DNA of 64,000 nt from Flavobacteriaceae bacterium (lineage in GTDB: Bacteria > Bacteroidota > Bacteroidia > Flavobacteriales > Flavobacteriaceae), in the NCBI GenBank assembly GCA_016649715.1, contig JAENXC010000013.1, positions 1 to 64,000 of the forward strand, read 5' to 3'. Shown piece after piece: positions 33,183 through 41,229 of this stretch (positions are counted from its first letter, which is position 1; each line of letters begins with the position of its first letter). Under the pieces are notes generated by a model. It was given only the letters and a program-made list of their open reading frames with translations, made no database searches and was not told the DNA's origin. The translations under genes were made by a program, and so were the position numbers.

Positions 33183-34901
33183 TTAGCCCCCTTCGGGGGT
33201 TGGGAGATTTTTTTCAGTTTCCGGTTTTGGATCATCGGGTCTATTTTGCAAATCTTTCGGACTCAATTTGGATTCTTTGGGAAGTTGAATTTTGTCTTCG
33301 GAAACATCCTCAAAAAACTGGCCTTCGTCCTTCGGCAAAGGAATTCCCGTTATTTTGGGCAGCACGGGCGCGGGTTTTCCTTTGAATAAATCTTCCACCG
33401 AATACAACCGTTCTTCTCCGCGCCATTGAAAACCGGGCAACAGCCGTGCGTTTTCGGGCAGCATCGAAGGCGGATACACTTTCCCATCGGCTTTTTTTAT
33501 AAAACGGATTCCTGTAATTTTTTGCTCTTCCAAATACATTTGAATGGAACTGGAAACGGTATTATTGATGCCTACCAATTCGCCATTATCATTGCGGGAA
33601 TAATAGATTACTTGGGTGTTTTTATTAATATTCACAGTGTCCAATTCGTTATTGGTAAAAAGCCCGATGAGCCTTTCGCCCTTCACTTGGTTGAAACCCA
33701 AACTGTCCTTTTGCACCAAAAAAGCATTGTTAAATACCTTTAAAGTATCGAGTTTGTCTGTAATTGTATCTGAAAGAATATGAATGGTATCACCAATCAT
33801 TTGGTTTTCGCCGCTCCATAAAACAGGGTTTCGCAGCAATTTTGTGATGCCTCTTTTTTGATTCACATATATTGAGTCGCATTTTCCGCTTGTAGGTTCA
33901 TCGCCAGCTTTTCCGGGTTTAAAAAGTCTTGCACGGTAAAATCCTTTCACGATACGGTTTTCGGGCTTTCCCGTTACTTGCAGTGTATCGGCGTGAACGT
34001 AAATGGAATCGCCATCGCGAACGGTAATAGCGACGGCCCGTTTCGTGATAAAAACAGAATCCTTTGCGCGGAAAACTTCTGCATAATGCCCGCGGATCAC
34101 ACTTTTATTGATGGTGTCCAAAACGCGAATATTGTTCGTGGCGGAAGCAAAACTCTTGTTTCGGTCAAAATAAATACTGTCGCCGTAGAGGGTTCGGTTT
34201 TCGTAATCTACTTTTGAATTTTTTACGAAATAACCCGTATCGCCGCGCGTATCGTAATAACCGCGTTCGCAGTAAACGGTGCTCGTTTCGCTTACAATGG
34301 TTGAAGGCCCATAAAGGTAAGCCGCTCCAGTTTCCGAATAAAAATCGAGTTGGCTGCTGTTTACGGTATATTTTGGATTGACAATTTTTACGTTTTGAAG
34401 AAACTGATATTTTTTGCTTTCGGCGAAATATCTGCCCGAACGGCTGGTCAACACACTGGCTGTGTCCCGAACAGTTCCGCCCGTTCTGTAATAGGCTTGC
34501 TGTTTTATTCTGTCAAAGTAAAGCGTGTCGGTTTGGAGGGTGGTTTTTGGTTCGGTCAAAACTACGTTGCCGCTGGCGAATGCAAACTGTGTATTGCCAT
34601 TGTATTCAGCGTATTTGCTGTTCATGGAAATGGTGTCGCCCTGTGAAATCCGAACATCGCCGTACGCTTTTACAAAATTGTCCTTTAAATAAACAAAGGC
34701 TTGGTCGCACCACATTTCCACGCCTTCGTGCACGATGTAAACCTGTCCGGTTTCGTCTTTGGTGTAGATGGCTGCATCGGGAAATTCAGGGCGCAATTCC
34801 AGATAGCCAGATTGGATATCAACCTTTTGCTTTTCCTGTGCGGAAAGATTTATTCCGAAGAAAAACAGCGAAATAACAAATATGAATTGTGATATTTTCA
34901 A
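33183..34901 (-). CDS. OstA/LptA-like lipopolysaccharide transport protein
   Basis: The mature part carries OstA-type beta repeats (DIQSGYLELRPEFPDAAIY, VKAYGDVRISQGDTI, FASGNVVLTEPKTTL) like those of LptA and the LptD N-domain, which form the periplasmic bridge for lipopolysaccharide. The frame opens with TTG at 34940; the TTG at 34901 gives a better signal peptide (MKISQFIFVISLFFFGINLS, cleaved before Q). The last residues, PTPEGG, and the stop codon are encoded by the CCCCCTTCGGGGGTTGGG repeat at 33181. It is longer than LptA (about 570 residues) and lacks an LptD barrel, the usual Bacteroidota form. Confidence 0.88.
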   Translation of the reverse strand: MKISQFIFVISLFFFGINLSAQEKQKVDIQSGYLELRPEFPDAAIYTKDETGQVYIVHEGVEMWCDQAFVYLKDNFVKAYGDVRISQGDTISMNSKYAEYNGNTQFAFASGNVVLTEPKTTLQTDTLYFDRIKQQAYYRTGGTVRDTASVLTSRSGRYFAESKKYQFLQNVKIVNPKYTVNSSQLDFYSETGAAYLYGPSTIVSETSTVYCERGYYDTRGDTGYFVKNSKVDYENRTLYGDSIYFDRNKSFASATNNIRVLDTINKSVIRGHYAEVFRAKDSVFITKRAVAITVRDGDSIYVHADTLQVTGKPENRIVKGFYRARLFKPGKAGDEPTSGKCDSIYVNQKRGITKLLRNPVLWSGENQMIGDTIHILSDTITDKLDTLKVFNNAFLVQKDSLGFNQVKGERLIGLFTNNELDTVNINKNTQVIYYSRNDNGELVGINNTVSSSIQMYLEEQKITGIRFIKKADGKVYPPSMLPENARLLPGFQWRGEERLYSVEDLFKGKPAPVLPKITGIPLPKDEGQFFEDVSEDKIQLPKESKLSPKDLQNRPDDPKPETEKNLPTPEGG

Positions 34902-34948
34902 AAAAGAATTATTTGTTATTAGGAACGAAAATATCACCAAAAAATTGA

Positions 34949-36220
34949 TTACCGATGAATCGTCTGTTTTCTGTCCGGTCCTACAGAAACAATTTTGATA
35001 GGCACTTCCAGCTCCTTTTCAAGGAAATTGATATAATCATTCAAGGTTTGTGGCAACTGTGAAGCCTCGCTCATTTTGGTCAAATCTGCTTTCCAGCCTT
35101 TCATTTCCGTGAAGATTGGCGTTACGTTTTCGGCTTCAATATTATAGGGAAAATGGTGAATAGTTTTGCCCTTGTAATTATATGCTGTACAGACTTTTAG
35201 GGTTTCGAAACCGCTCAAAACATCGGCTTTCATCATTATAAGTTGGGTAACCCCGTTCACTTGAACGGCGTAACGCAAAGCAACCAAATCCAGCCAACCG
35301 CAACGTCTTGGGCGACCTGTTACGGCTCCAAATTCGTTTCCTATTTTCGCCATTTTTTCTCCCACTTCGTCAAAAAGTTCGGTAGGGAAGGGGCCACTGC
35401 CCACTCGGGTTGTGTAGGCTTTGAAAATTCCAAAGACATCTTTCACCTTGTTGGGCGGAACGCCTAAACCTGTGCAAGCTCCCGCTGCTGTTGTGTTTGA
35501 GGAAGTTACGAAAGGATAGGTCCCAAAATCAATATCGAGCAGAGAACCTTGTGCGCCTTCGGCCAAAATGGTTTTTCCGTCTTTTTGGGCTTGGTGCAAA
35601 TACTCTTCGCTATCAATAAAAGTTAGGGTTTTCAAAGTTTCAACGGCGGCAAAAAATTCAGCTTCAAGATCGGCCAAATCATATTGAACGTCAACATTGT
35701 AAAAATCAATCAACGCCTCGTGCTTGTCGGCCAAGGCGCGGTATTTTTCCTGCCAATTTTCCATCTCCAAATCGCCGATACGGATTCCGTTCCTTCCGGT
35801 TTTGTCCATATAGGTTGGACCAATTCCTTTTAAGGTGGAACCAATTTTTGCTTTTCCCTTGGAAGCTTCCGAAGCTGCATCAAGCAAACGGTGTGTTGGC
35901 AAAATGACGTGTGCTTTTCTGGAAACTATTAAATTTTTCTTGAAATCAATATTGTATTTGTCAAGGGCTTCCAATTCTTTTACGAAAACCACAGGGTCTA
36001 TAACCACGCCGTTTCCGATGACATTCACGGAATTTTTGTGGAAAATCCCAGACGGAATGGTGCGCAAAACGTGTTTTATTCCGTCAAATTCCAGGGTGTG
36101 ACCAGCATTTGGCCCGCCCTGAAAACGCGCGATTATATCGTAGTTTTTTGTGAGGACATCGACAATTTTTCCTTTGCCTTCATCGCCCCATTGCAATCCA
36201 AGTAGTAAGTCTACTGCCAT
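34949..36220 (-). CDS. purA: Adenylosuccinate synthetase
   Basis: This catalyses the GTP-dependent first step from IMP to AMP. The 423-residue enzyme begins VDLLLGLQWGDEGKGKIVD (catalytic Asp and GTP loop), continues with GGPNAGHT containing the catalytic His, and has IGSTLKGIGPTYMDK, AEGAQGSLLDIDFGTYPFVTSS and TRVGSGPFPTEL. It starts three bases after the fur stop codon. Co-location with relA/spoT is interesting because (p)ppGpp inhibits this enzyme in many bacteria. Confidence 0.98.
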   Translation of the reverse strand: MAVDLLLGLQWGDEGKGKIVDVLTKNYDIIARFQGGPNAGHTLEFDGIKHVLRTIPSGIFHKNSVNVIGNGVVIDPVVFVKELEALDKYNIDFKKNLIVSRKAHVILPTHRLLDAASEASKGKAKIGSTLKGIGPTYMDKTGRNGIRIGDLEMENWQEKYRALADKHEALIDFYNVDVQYDLADLEAEFFAAVETLKTLTFIDSEEYLHQAQKDGKTILAEGAQGSLLDIDFGTYPFVTSSNTTAAGACTGLGVPPNKVKDVFGIFKAYTTRVGSGPFPTELFDEVGEKMAKIGNEFGAVTGRPRRCGWLDLVALRYAVQVNGVTQLIMMKADVLSGFETLKVCTAYNYKGKTIHHFPYNIEAENVTPIFTEMKGWKADLTKMSEASQLPQTLNDYINFLEKELEVPIKIVSVGPDRKQTIHR

Positions 36221-36223
36221 AAT

Positions 36224-36700
36224 TTATTTGGAATTGTTCCCGTCATCGGTCGTGGCGGGAGTTTTTTTATTTCCGTAGAAATAAAGTGAATGATTGGTTA
36301 TTTCAATATCAAAAACTTCTTCAATTGTTTTTTTGATGGCGTGTATTCGCGGGTCGCAAAACTCAATTACTTCACCGTCTGAAAGGATAACGTGGTCGTG
36401 GTTGCGGTCAAAATAAGACTTTTCGTAATGTGCCTGGTTTTGCCCAAATTGGTGTTTGCGCACCAAGCCACATTCCAAAAGCAATTCAATGGTATTATAA
36501 AGCGTAGCGCGGCTTACGCGATAGTTTTTGTTCTTCATATTTATATACAACGATTCAATGTCAAAATGATCGTCATGGTCATAAATTTCTTGAAGAATAG
36601 CAAATCGCTCCGGCGTTTTGCGGTGTTCTTTTTCCTCAAGAAAACCGGTAAAAACGTTCTTTACAATTGCTTGGTTGGTAATATCTGTTTTTGAACTCAT
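36224..36700 (-). CDS. Fur family metal-dependent transcriptional regulator
   Basis: A ferric-uptake-type repressor: a winged helix-turn-helix ([29 protein letters not shown] in parts) and a C-terminal dimer domain with [17 protein letters not shown] at 36700 ([10 protein letters not shown], 158 residues) is chosen over the frame-opening ATG at 36724 because a TAACTTTG -7 box (36712-36719) lies between them. The C-terminal CxxC structural-zinc motifs of classical Fur are absent. It lies between relA/spoT and purA; whether it is a true Fur, Zur or PerR cannot be told from sequence. Confidence 0.93.
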   Translation of the reverse strand: MSSKTDITNQAIVKNVFTGFLEEKEHRKTPERFAILQEIYDHDDHFDIESLYINMKNKNYRVSRATLYNTIELLLECGLVRKHQFGQNQAHYEKSYFDRNHDHVILSDGEVIEFCDPRIHAIKKTIEEVFDIEITNHSLYFYGNKKTPATTDDGNNSK

Positions 36701-36711
36701 AACTAAGGTTG

Positions 36712-36719
36712 CAAAGTTA
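36712..36719 (-). promoter_or_regulatory. Putative -7 box of the fur-type gene
   Basis: TAACTTTG on the minus strand, 11 bases before ATG 36700. It suggests that the regulator can be transcribed independently of relA/spoT. Confidence 0.4.
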
Positions 36720-36727
36720 CTCAAATT

Positions 36728-38932
36728 TTACACTCTAGTAACTTTATCAATTCCGTTTATTTTTTTGATGTTTTCCACCAAATTGTTTAGGATGGTTTTG
36801 TTTTTAACGACGACAATAATTTTTCCAGTAAAAACCCCGTCGTTACTGTCAAAGTGTACACTCTTCATATCAATGTGAAGGTTGTTGGAAATCACTTTTG
36901 TCACCTCGTTTACCAAACCGATGGTATCTATTCCGCTTATGGTTAAATCTGCCTTAAACTCGCGCTGGGTGGAGTCTATCCACTTTGCGGGCAAAATGCG
37001 GTAGCTGTAATTGCTTTGCAGTTGCAGTGCGTTGGGACAGTTGGTTTTATGGACTTTAATGCCTTCGGTCACGGTTACAAAACCGAAAACATTATCGCCG
37101 GGAATAGGGTTGCAACAGTTTGCAATTTTATAATCCAGTTTGTCTTCATTCTTTCCGAAAACGAGTTGGTCGAACTTTTCGGTTATTTCTTCTTTGTGAA
37201 CATCTTCAGGCTTGTCCGGTTTACGGATTCTGTTTTTGAAGAAGCTGATAAAGGCGTTGCTGCGCGAAGAAGCAAAATCCTTCAATTTTGGGTTGTCAAT
37301 AATGCCCGCACCCACTCGATAGTAAAGGTCGAGACTGGTTTTTACTTTAAAGAAAACAACCAATTGGTTGAGCATGCTCTCGTCCAAGTTCAATTTTAAA
37401 GACTTTAATTTGCGGCCCAAGATTACTTTTCCTTCCTCGGCAAGTTGTTTCTTTTCGTCTTTTAGGGAAGATTTAATTTTGGAACGGGCGCGGCCCGTTG
37501 TTGCGTAATTAAGCCAGTTGGCAGTAGGTTTGGCATTTTCTGAAGTAATTATTTCCACTTGGTCGCCACTTTTAAGTTCGTGACTTAATGGAACTAACTT
37601 GCCGTTCACTTTTGTGCCGCGGGTGTGCATCCCTATTTCGGTGTGGATGTGGAATGCGAAGTCTAAAGCTGTTGCGCCTTTGGGGAGCGAATACAGATCG
37701 CCTTTTGGTGTAAAGACGAAAATTTCTTTTGCGTACAGGTTCAGTTTGAATTCCTCCACAAAATCCACCGCGCTTATTTCTGAATTTTCCAGGGTGTCCT
37801 GTAGTTTGTTCAGCCAATTTTCCAATCCACCGTCGTCTTTTTCCTTGTTTTTGTATTTGTAATGGGCGGCGAAACCTTTTTCGGCAATCTCGTTCATCCG
37901 TTCGCTGCGTATCTGTACTTCCACCCATCGGCCTTTGGGGCCCATCACGGTGATGTGCAGGGCTTCATATCCTGTTGATTTTGGGGAAGAAATCCAGTCG
38001 CGCAAGCGTATTGGGTTTGGACGAAAATGGTCGGTAACGATAGAATATATTTTCCAAGCGAAGAATTTTTCGTTTTCGGGGGTGCTTTTATAAATAATAC
38101 GAACGGCAAATTTGTCATAAACCTCATCGAAGCTCACGTTTTGCGCCAGCATTTTTCTTCGGATGGAAAAGATGGATTTTGGACGACCTTTTATTTCGTA
38201 TTGCAATTCTTCGGCATCCAAGGAATCTTTTATCACTTTTGTAAAAGCGTCTATATAGGCGTCCTGCTCTTCTTTGCTTTCCTTTATTCGCCCTAAAATA
38301 TCTGCATAAATTTCAGGCTCGGTGAATTTTAAACCTAAATCCTCCAATTCCGATTTTATGTTGTAAAGCCCAATACGGTGGGCGAGGGGCGCATAAATGT
38401 AGAGTGTTTCCGAAGCTATTTTCTGCTGTTTGTCCGGCGGCATGCTGTCCATTGTTTGCATGTTGTGCAGCCTGTCCGCAATTTTTATGATGATTACGCG
38501 AATATCTTCATTAAGCGTAAGCAACATTTTCCGGAAGTTTTCCGCTTGCATGGAAACATCTTCAGACATGGAGATGTGGGCAATCTTTGTAAGTCCGTCC
38601 ACAATGCGCGCCACGGCGGTGCCGAACAGGCGCTCAATATCTTCCAAAGAATAGGTTGTGTCTTCAACCACATCGTGCAAAAGTGCGGCGGCAATGGAAG
38701 TGGCGTCCAAACCAATCTCTGAGGCAACAATTTTTGCAACGGCTATTGGGTGAAAAATATAGGCCTCGCCACTTTTGCGGCGTTGCTCTTTGTGGGCATC
38801 CACGGCAAGGTCGAACGCGCTGCGAATCAGTTTTTTATCTTCCTTGGTAAGGGTTCTGTAACTGATTTTGAGCAACTGTTTGTACAGCTTTGCGAGCTCT
38901 TTTCTCTCCTCTTCTATGGCGGCTTCTGTCAT
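36728..38932 (-). CDS. Bifunctional (p)ppGpp synthetase/hydrolase, RelA/SpoT family
   Basis: The long Rel enzyme of the stringent response. It shows the HD hydrolase domain (FHPIAVAKIVASEIG, LLHDVVEDT at about residue 75; KIADRLHNMQTM), the synthetase domain (KSIFSIRRKMLAQ, YEALHITVMGPKG), TGS (VFTPKGDLYSLPKGATALDFAF in parts), and a C-terminal ACT domain (TISGIDTIGLVNEVTKVI). Both catalytic sites appear intact. ATG at 38932 (734 residues, MTEAAIEEERKEL) is preferred over the ATG at 38968, whose 12 extra residues lack family similarity. It is the first gene of a series with fur, purA and ostA-like. Confidence 0.96.
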   Translation of the reverse strand: MTEAAIEEERKELAKLYKQLLKISYRTLTKEDKKLIRSAFDLAVDAHKEQRRKSGEAYIFHPIAVAKIVASEIGLDATSIAAALLHDVVEDTTYSLEDIERLFGTAVARIVDGLTKIAHISMSEDVSMQAENFRKMLLTLNEDIRVIIIKIADRLHNMQTMDSMPPDKQQKIASETLYIYAPLAHRIGLYNIKSELEDLGLKFTEPEIYADILGRIKESKEEQDAYIDAFTKVIKDSLDAEELQYEIKGRPKSIFSIRRKMLAQNVSFDEVYDKFAVRIIYKSTPENEKFFAWKIYSIVTDHFRPNPIRLRDWISSPKSTGYEALHITVMGPKGRWVEVQIRSERMNEIAEKGFAAHYKYKNKEKDDGGLENWLNKLQDTLENSEISAVDFVEEFKLNLYAKEIFVFTPKGDLYSLPKGATALDFAFHIHTEIGMHTRGTKVNGKLVPLSHELKSGDQVEIITSENAKPTANWLNYATTGRARSKIKSSLKDEKKQLAEEGKVILGRKLKSLKLNLDESMLNQLVVFFKVKTSLDLYYRVGAGIIDNPKLKDFASSRSNAFISFFKNRIRKPDKPEDVHKEEITEKFDQLVFGKNEDKLDYKIANCCNPIPGDNVFGFVTVTEGIKVHKTNCPNALQLQSNYSYRILPAKWIDSTQREFKADLTISGIDTIGLVNEVTKVISNNLHIDMKSVHFDSNDGVFTGKIIVVVKNKTILNNLVENIKKINGIDKVTRV

Positions 38933-38977
38933 AAACCTAAAAGTACAGATAAGTAATTTAATTGGCAAGAAAAAAAC

Positions 38978-39030
38978 CCTTCCTTCGCTTTGCTGAAAAA
39001 CGCAAAGCTTCGGAGGGCGAAGGTGGGGCA
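38978..39030. repeat. Palindromic repeat upstream of relA/spoT
   Basis: CCTTCGCTTTGC (38988-38999) pairs with GCAAAGC and the final GGGCGAAGG, with CTTCGGA between. It lies between the relA/spoT gene and the hypothetical gene at 39107 and belongs to the AAGCTT-centred family seen in the DUF349 gene. Confidence 0.6.
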
Positions 39031-39106
39031 GATGTTATGCGGCTTAAGACAAAATTTAAAACGAAAGCGAAGCATGCGGCTAGCTTAAATTAAGGTAGCG
39101 TGTTTT

Positions 39107-39463
39107 TTAGCTTAGCTCTTCGTTGTCAAAAGTATTCTGTTTCGCTAAAAGTTTATTCGAAACTTTATAGGTCGCGGAATACGAAAGTCCAGGTTGACGG
39201 GATTTAAACGTCAAAAATGCTTTTTTGTACCATTTTGAGTCAGTAGCTTTCTTTTTAAAATCTTCATGTGCGGCAACTTCGGAGACTTTACCATTTAGCC
39301 ATGACGCAACACTATAAACCCCAATTCCGAAATGTTCAACTCGTTGAAGAAGGATTTCGAAATCTGATTCAGAAAAATATTGAACAGTCTCTTTATCGGA
39401 TCCATCATTCAAGTTTTTCAAATCAGTAAATATATTTTTTTCTAAAAATTCAGTTTGTTCCAT
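39107..39463 (-). CDS. Hypothetical protein
   Basis: A 118-residue protein with no recognised domain. It is rich in Lys, Glu and aromatic residues, lacks a signal peptide or membrane segment, and is probably a small helical cytosolic protein (FSESDFEILLQRVEHFGIGV). The base use and length look like a real gene, and it follows trmL by 33 bases on the same strand, so the two may be co-transcribed. No functional claim is made. Confidence 0.7.
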   Translation of the reverse strand: MEQTEFLEKNIFTDLKNLNDGSDKETVQYFSESDFEILLQRVEHFGIGVYSVASWLNGKVSEVAAHEDFKKKATDSKWYKKAFLTFKSRQPGLSYSATYKVSNKLLAKQNTFDNEELS

Positions 39464-39496
39464 ATTATGTATAAGATTAATTACGATGAATGCATT

Positions 39497-39967
39497 TTAG
39501 ATTTTGTTGTTATGCGTTTTTAAATTTCGTATCCCTTCATATACCACTACGCTAACAGCATTGGCTAAGTTTAAACTTCGGATATGAGGACTGTAAATAG
39601 GTATAGTATATACTGAATCAGCATTTTCTGTCACTATATTTTTAGGCAAACCAACAGATTCTTTCCCAAAAACCAGAAACATCTCGTCTTTGTAGTCAAT
39701 GGCGCAGTAATCTTGGGTTCCATGACTTGAGAAGTACACAAAATTTCCTCCCTTATTTTTTGCGTAAAAGTCATCAATGCTTTCATAAATGAAGAGGGAA
39801 ATATGCTGCCAGTAATCCAAGCCAGCTCTTTTTAATCGGGTATCATTTATTTCGAATCCAAAGGGTTTTACCAAGTGTAGTTTTGACCCAGACGCTAAGC
39901 TTAGTCGACCAATATTTCCTGTATTCATAGGTATTTCTGGCTCAATTAAAACGATATTAAATCCCAT
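39497..39967 (-). CDS. trmL: tRNA (cytidine/uridine-34-2'-O)-methyltransferase, SPOUT (TrmL/YibK) family
   Basis: This methylates the wobble-base ribose of certain leucine tRNAs in E. coli. The 156-residue SPOUT enzyme has the three knot motifs: motif 1 PMNTGNIGRLSLASG, motif 2 LVFGKESVGLPKNI, and motif 3 IPIYSPHIRSLNLANAVSVV. The length is typical of YibK. The single-domain architecture without an extra RNA-binding domain favours TrmL over TrmH. Confidence 0.94.
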   Translation of the reverse strand: MGFNIVLIEPEIPMNTGNIGRLSLASGSKLHLVKPFGFEINDTRLKRAGLDYWQHISLFIYESIDDFYAKNKGGNFVYFSSHGTQDYCAIDYKDEMFLVFGKESVGLPKNIVTENADSVYTIPIYSPHIRSLNLANAVSVVVYEGIRNLKTHNNKI

Positions 39968-40038
39968 TGTTTACAGTTGATTCTTTGCAAAGTTCTTGTA
40001 TATGGGCTGTGGCGTGTCTCGGCACGAACCTCTCCAAA

Positions 40039-40124
40039 CCTACCTGCCGGCAGGTAGGCAAAAACTGGCTTTGGAAAATCCGTCTACGAAAGTCGAAGCT
40101 TTAGCGTAGGTTTTAGGATTTTCC
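40039..40124. repeat. Nested palindromes between trmL and the second HigBA module
   Basis: CCTACCTGCCGGCAGGTAGG (40039-40058) is a perfect 20-base palindrome. It is followed by a stem of GGAAAATCC (40073-40081) with GGATTTTCC (40116-40124), containing an inner TCTACG/CGTAGG pair around CGAAGCTTTAGCG. The spacer 39968-40189 holds no gene. A related TGCCTGT-TG-ACAGGCA stem is at 49996-50011. Confidence 0.85.
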
Positions 40125-40189
40125 AAGTGAGGACAGACCAAGCCATAGCTTATTCACGGTGTTGCCAGTAGTACTTTTTCCTCTCGATA

Positions 40190-40492
40190 TTAAACGTCAA
40201 GCGAAAATTTTAAACTTCCGCCCAATCCTTCTCGGATTATTCTCATCAAGGTCGAAAGTCGAATATCACTTGCATTATTTTCAATTCTCGAAATATAGTT
40301 TTTCGTAGTTCCAACTTTTTCGGCAAGCTGTTCCTGTGTCAGATGCTGTTTTTTTCTTGCCTCTTGAATTAGAACTCCAATCTTAAATGTTTCGAATTCT
40401 TCTTGGAATTTCTCACGTGATTCAGTTCCGATTTTTCCGTACTGCTCGTCCAAATGGTCGTCAAACGATGTAATTCTCTTATCTGTTTTCAT
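40190..40492 (-). CDS. higA: HigA-type antitoxin, XRE family (second module)
   Basis: The 100-residue paralogue of the antitoxin at 20633 shares HGKIG/YGKIG-type and ESR segments and the helix-turn-helix LTQEQLAEKVGTTKNYISRI (about residues 55-75). It overlaps the 3' end of the toxin frame by 14 bases. It appears intact, so it could act as an orphan antitoxin if the toxin start is defective. Confidence 0.9.
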   Translation of the reverse strand: MKTDKRITSFDDHLDEQYGKIGTESREKFQEEFETFKIGVLIQEARKKQHLTQEQLAEKVGTTKNYISRIENNASDIRLSTLMRIIREGLGGSLKFSLDV

Positions 40493-40817
40493 AATATTCT
40501 TTTTTTAGTCGTTCCGCTTTTTTAATTTCATTTTTGGGCGTTTTCTGGGTTTTCTTTTGAAATCCGCTCAAGAGAATAATTAAATTTCCTTCTTCGAAAA
40601 AGCAGAGAATCCGAAATATTCCATTTCCAGCAGAAATCCGCACTTCCCAAAGTCCGTCAGTATTCGTAAGATGTTTTAGAAATTTTTCTGGAACAATCCG
40701 AGTGTTTCTCAATACCAAAAGTGTCCAATCTATTTTCTTACGAACAGCGAGCGACTGTTTGGAATAAAATTCTTTAAAGTGGTTTTCAATCCTATTTCTC
40801 TTTTGAATTCGCTCAAT
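40479..40817 (-). CDS. higB: HigB-type toxin (second module), no canonical full-length start
   Basis: The toxin body is clear: VPEKFLKHLTNTDGLWEVRI, IFRILCFFEEGNLIILLSGF, KKTQKTPKNEI. Compared with the intact toxin at 20929, the frame should begin about 33 codons before the first TTG at 40718. The frame is open there (RIENHFKEFYSKQSLAVRKK is family-like) but has no ATG, GTG or TTG upstream; an ATT at 40817 gives 112 residues. So either a rare ATT start is used, the start was lost by mutation, or only a 79-residue internal product is made. An imperfect operator-like palindrome lies upstream (40843-40860). Confidence 0.75.
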   Translation of the reverse strand: MERIQKRNRIENHFKEFYSKQSLAVRKKIDWTLLVLRNTRIVPEKFLKHLTNTDGLWEVRISAGNGIFRILCFFEEGNLIILLSGFQKKTQKTPKNEIKKAERLKKEYYENR

Positions 40818-40842
40818 TTGTTGTGGTTAAATTTTCTCCAAA

Positions 40843-40860
40843 GTTACCTAAAAGGGCAAC
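40843..40860. promoter_or_regulatory. Operator-like imperfect palindrome of the second HigBA module
   Basis: GTTACCTAAAAGGGCAAC is the counterpart of GTTATCTTAAAAGATAAC at 21282-21299: the outer GTT/AAC and spacer are kept, and the inner bases differ. It lies 26 bases before the presumed ATT start, against nine in the first module. Confidence 0.45.
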
Positions 40861-40922
40861 ATTTTCCTAATTTAATTTTAGAATTTTTGTCGAGCGGACG
40901 GATTTTCTGTATTACTGGCAAC

Positions 40923-40956
40923 ATGCGGATAAATGCAATATTGCATTTATCCGCAT
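40923..40956. repeat. 34-base perfect palindrome
   Basis: Starts ATGCGGATAAATGCAAT and continues with its exact reverse complement through 40956, with no loop and AATATT at the centre. It is A+T-rich inside and GC-rich at the tips (GCGG/CCGC). There is no T-run directly after it, so it is not a standard terminator. The intergenic region 40818-41229 otherwise contains the operator-like site and a coding remnant. Confidence 0.97.
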
Positions 40957-40989
40957 TATATTGTTTACTTCAAAATTACAATATTTCCA

Positions 40990-41076
40990 TCACTTTCGCA
41001 CCACCGCCCTCAGCGTCTCCACCTTAGCATTCAACAATTTGTTTTCCTCCTCCAGCGCAGAAAGACGCTCCCGCAG
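40990..41076 (-). pseudogene. Possible C-terminal coiled-coil gene remnant
   Basis: On the minus strand an open stretch reads LRERLSALEEENKLLNAKVE and continues about eight residues (ending AVVRK) before a stop at 40990. The leucine heptads look like the coiled-coil end of a tail-fibre or similar surface protein, but upstream of it the frame runs into low-complexity DNA (TCCCACACCCCACCTACCC). It may be the remnant of a deleted gene or chance. Confidence 0.35.
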
Positions 41077-41229
41077 GAACAGGGTAGGTGGGGTGTGGGA
41101 GGTAAAGTATAGCGGCAGCTAGGCGGCGAAGTCTATAAAAAAGCTGTGGTTTAAGATATTGCAGAGATCCCAGAAGATTTTCTCTTTTTTCAGGAGAATT
41201 TAAAATTTATGAAACGTTTACTTAGGTTC

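Noticed and set aside
40990-41110. Complete small gene in the spacer beside the 34-base palindrome
   Set aside because: Only a short coiled-coil-like stretch without a start is open; listed as a possible remnant only.
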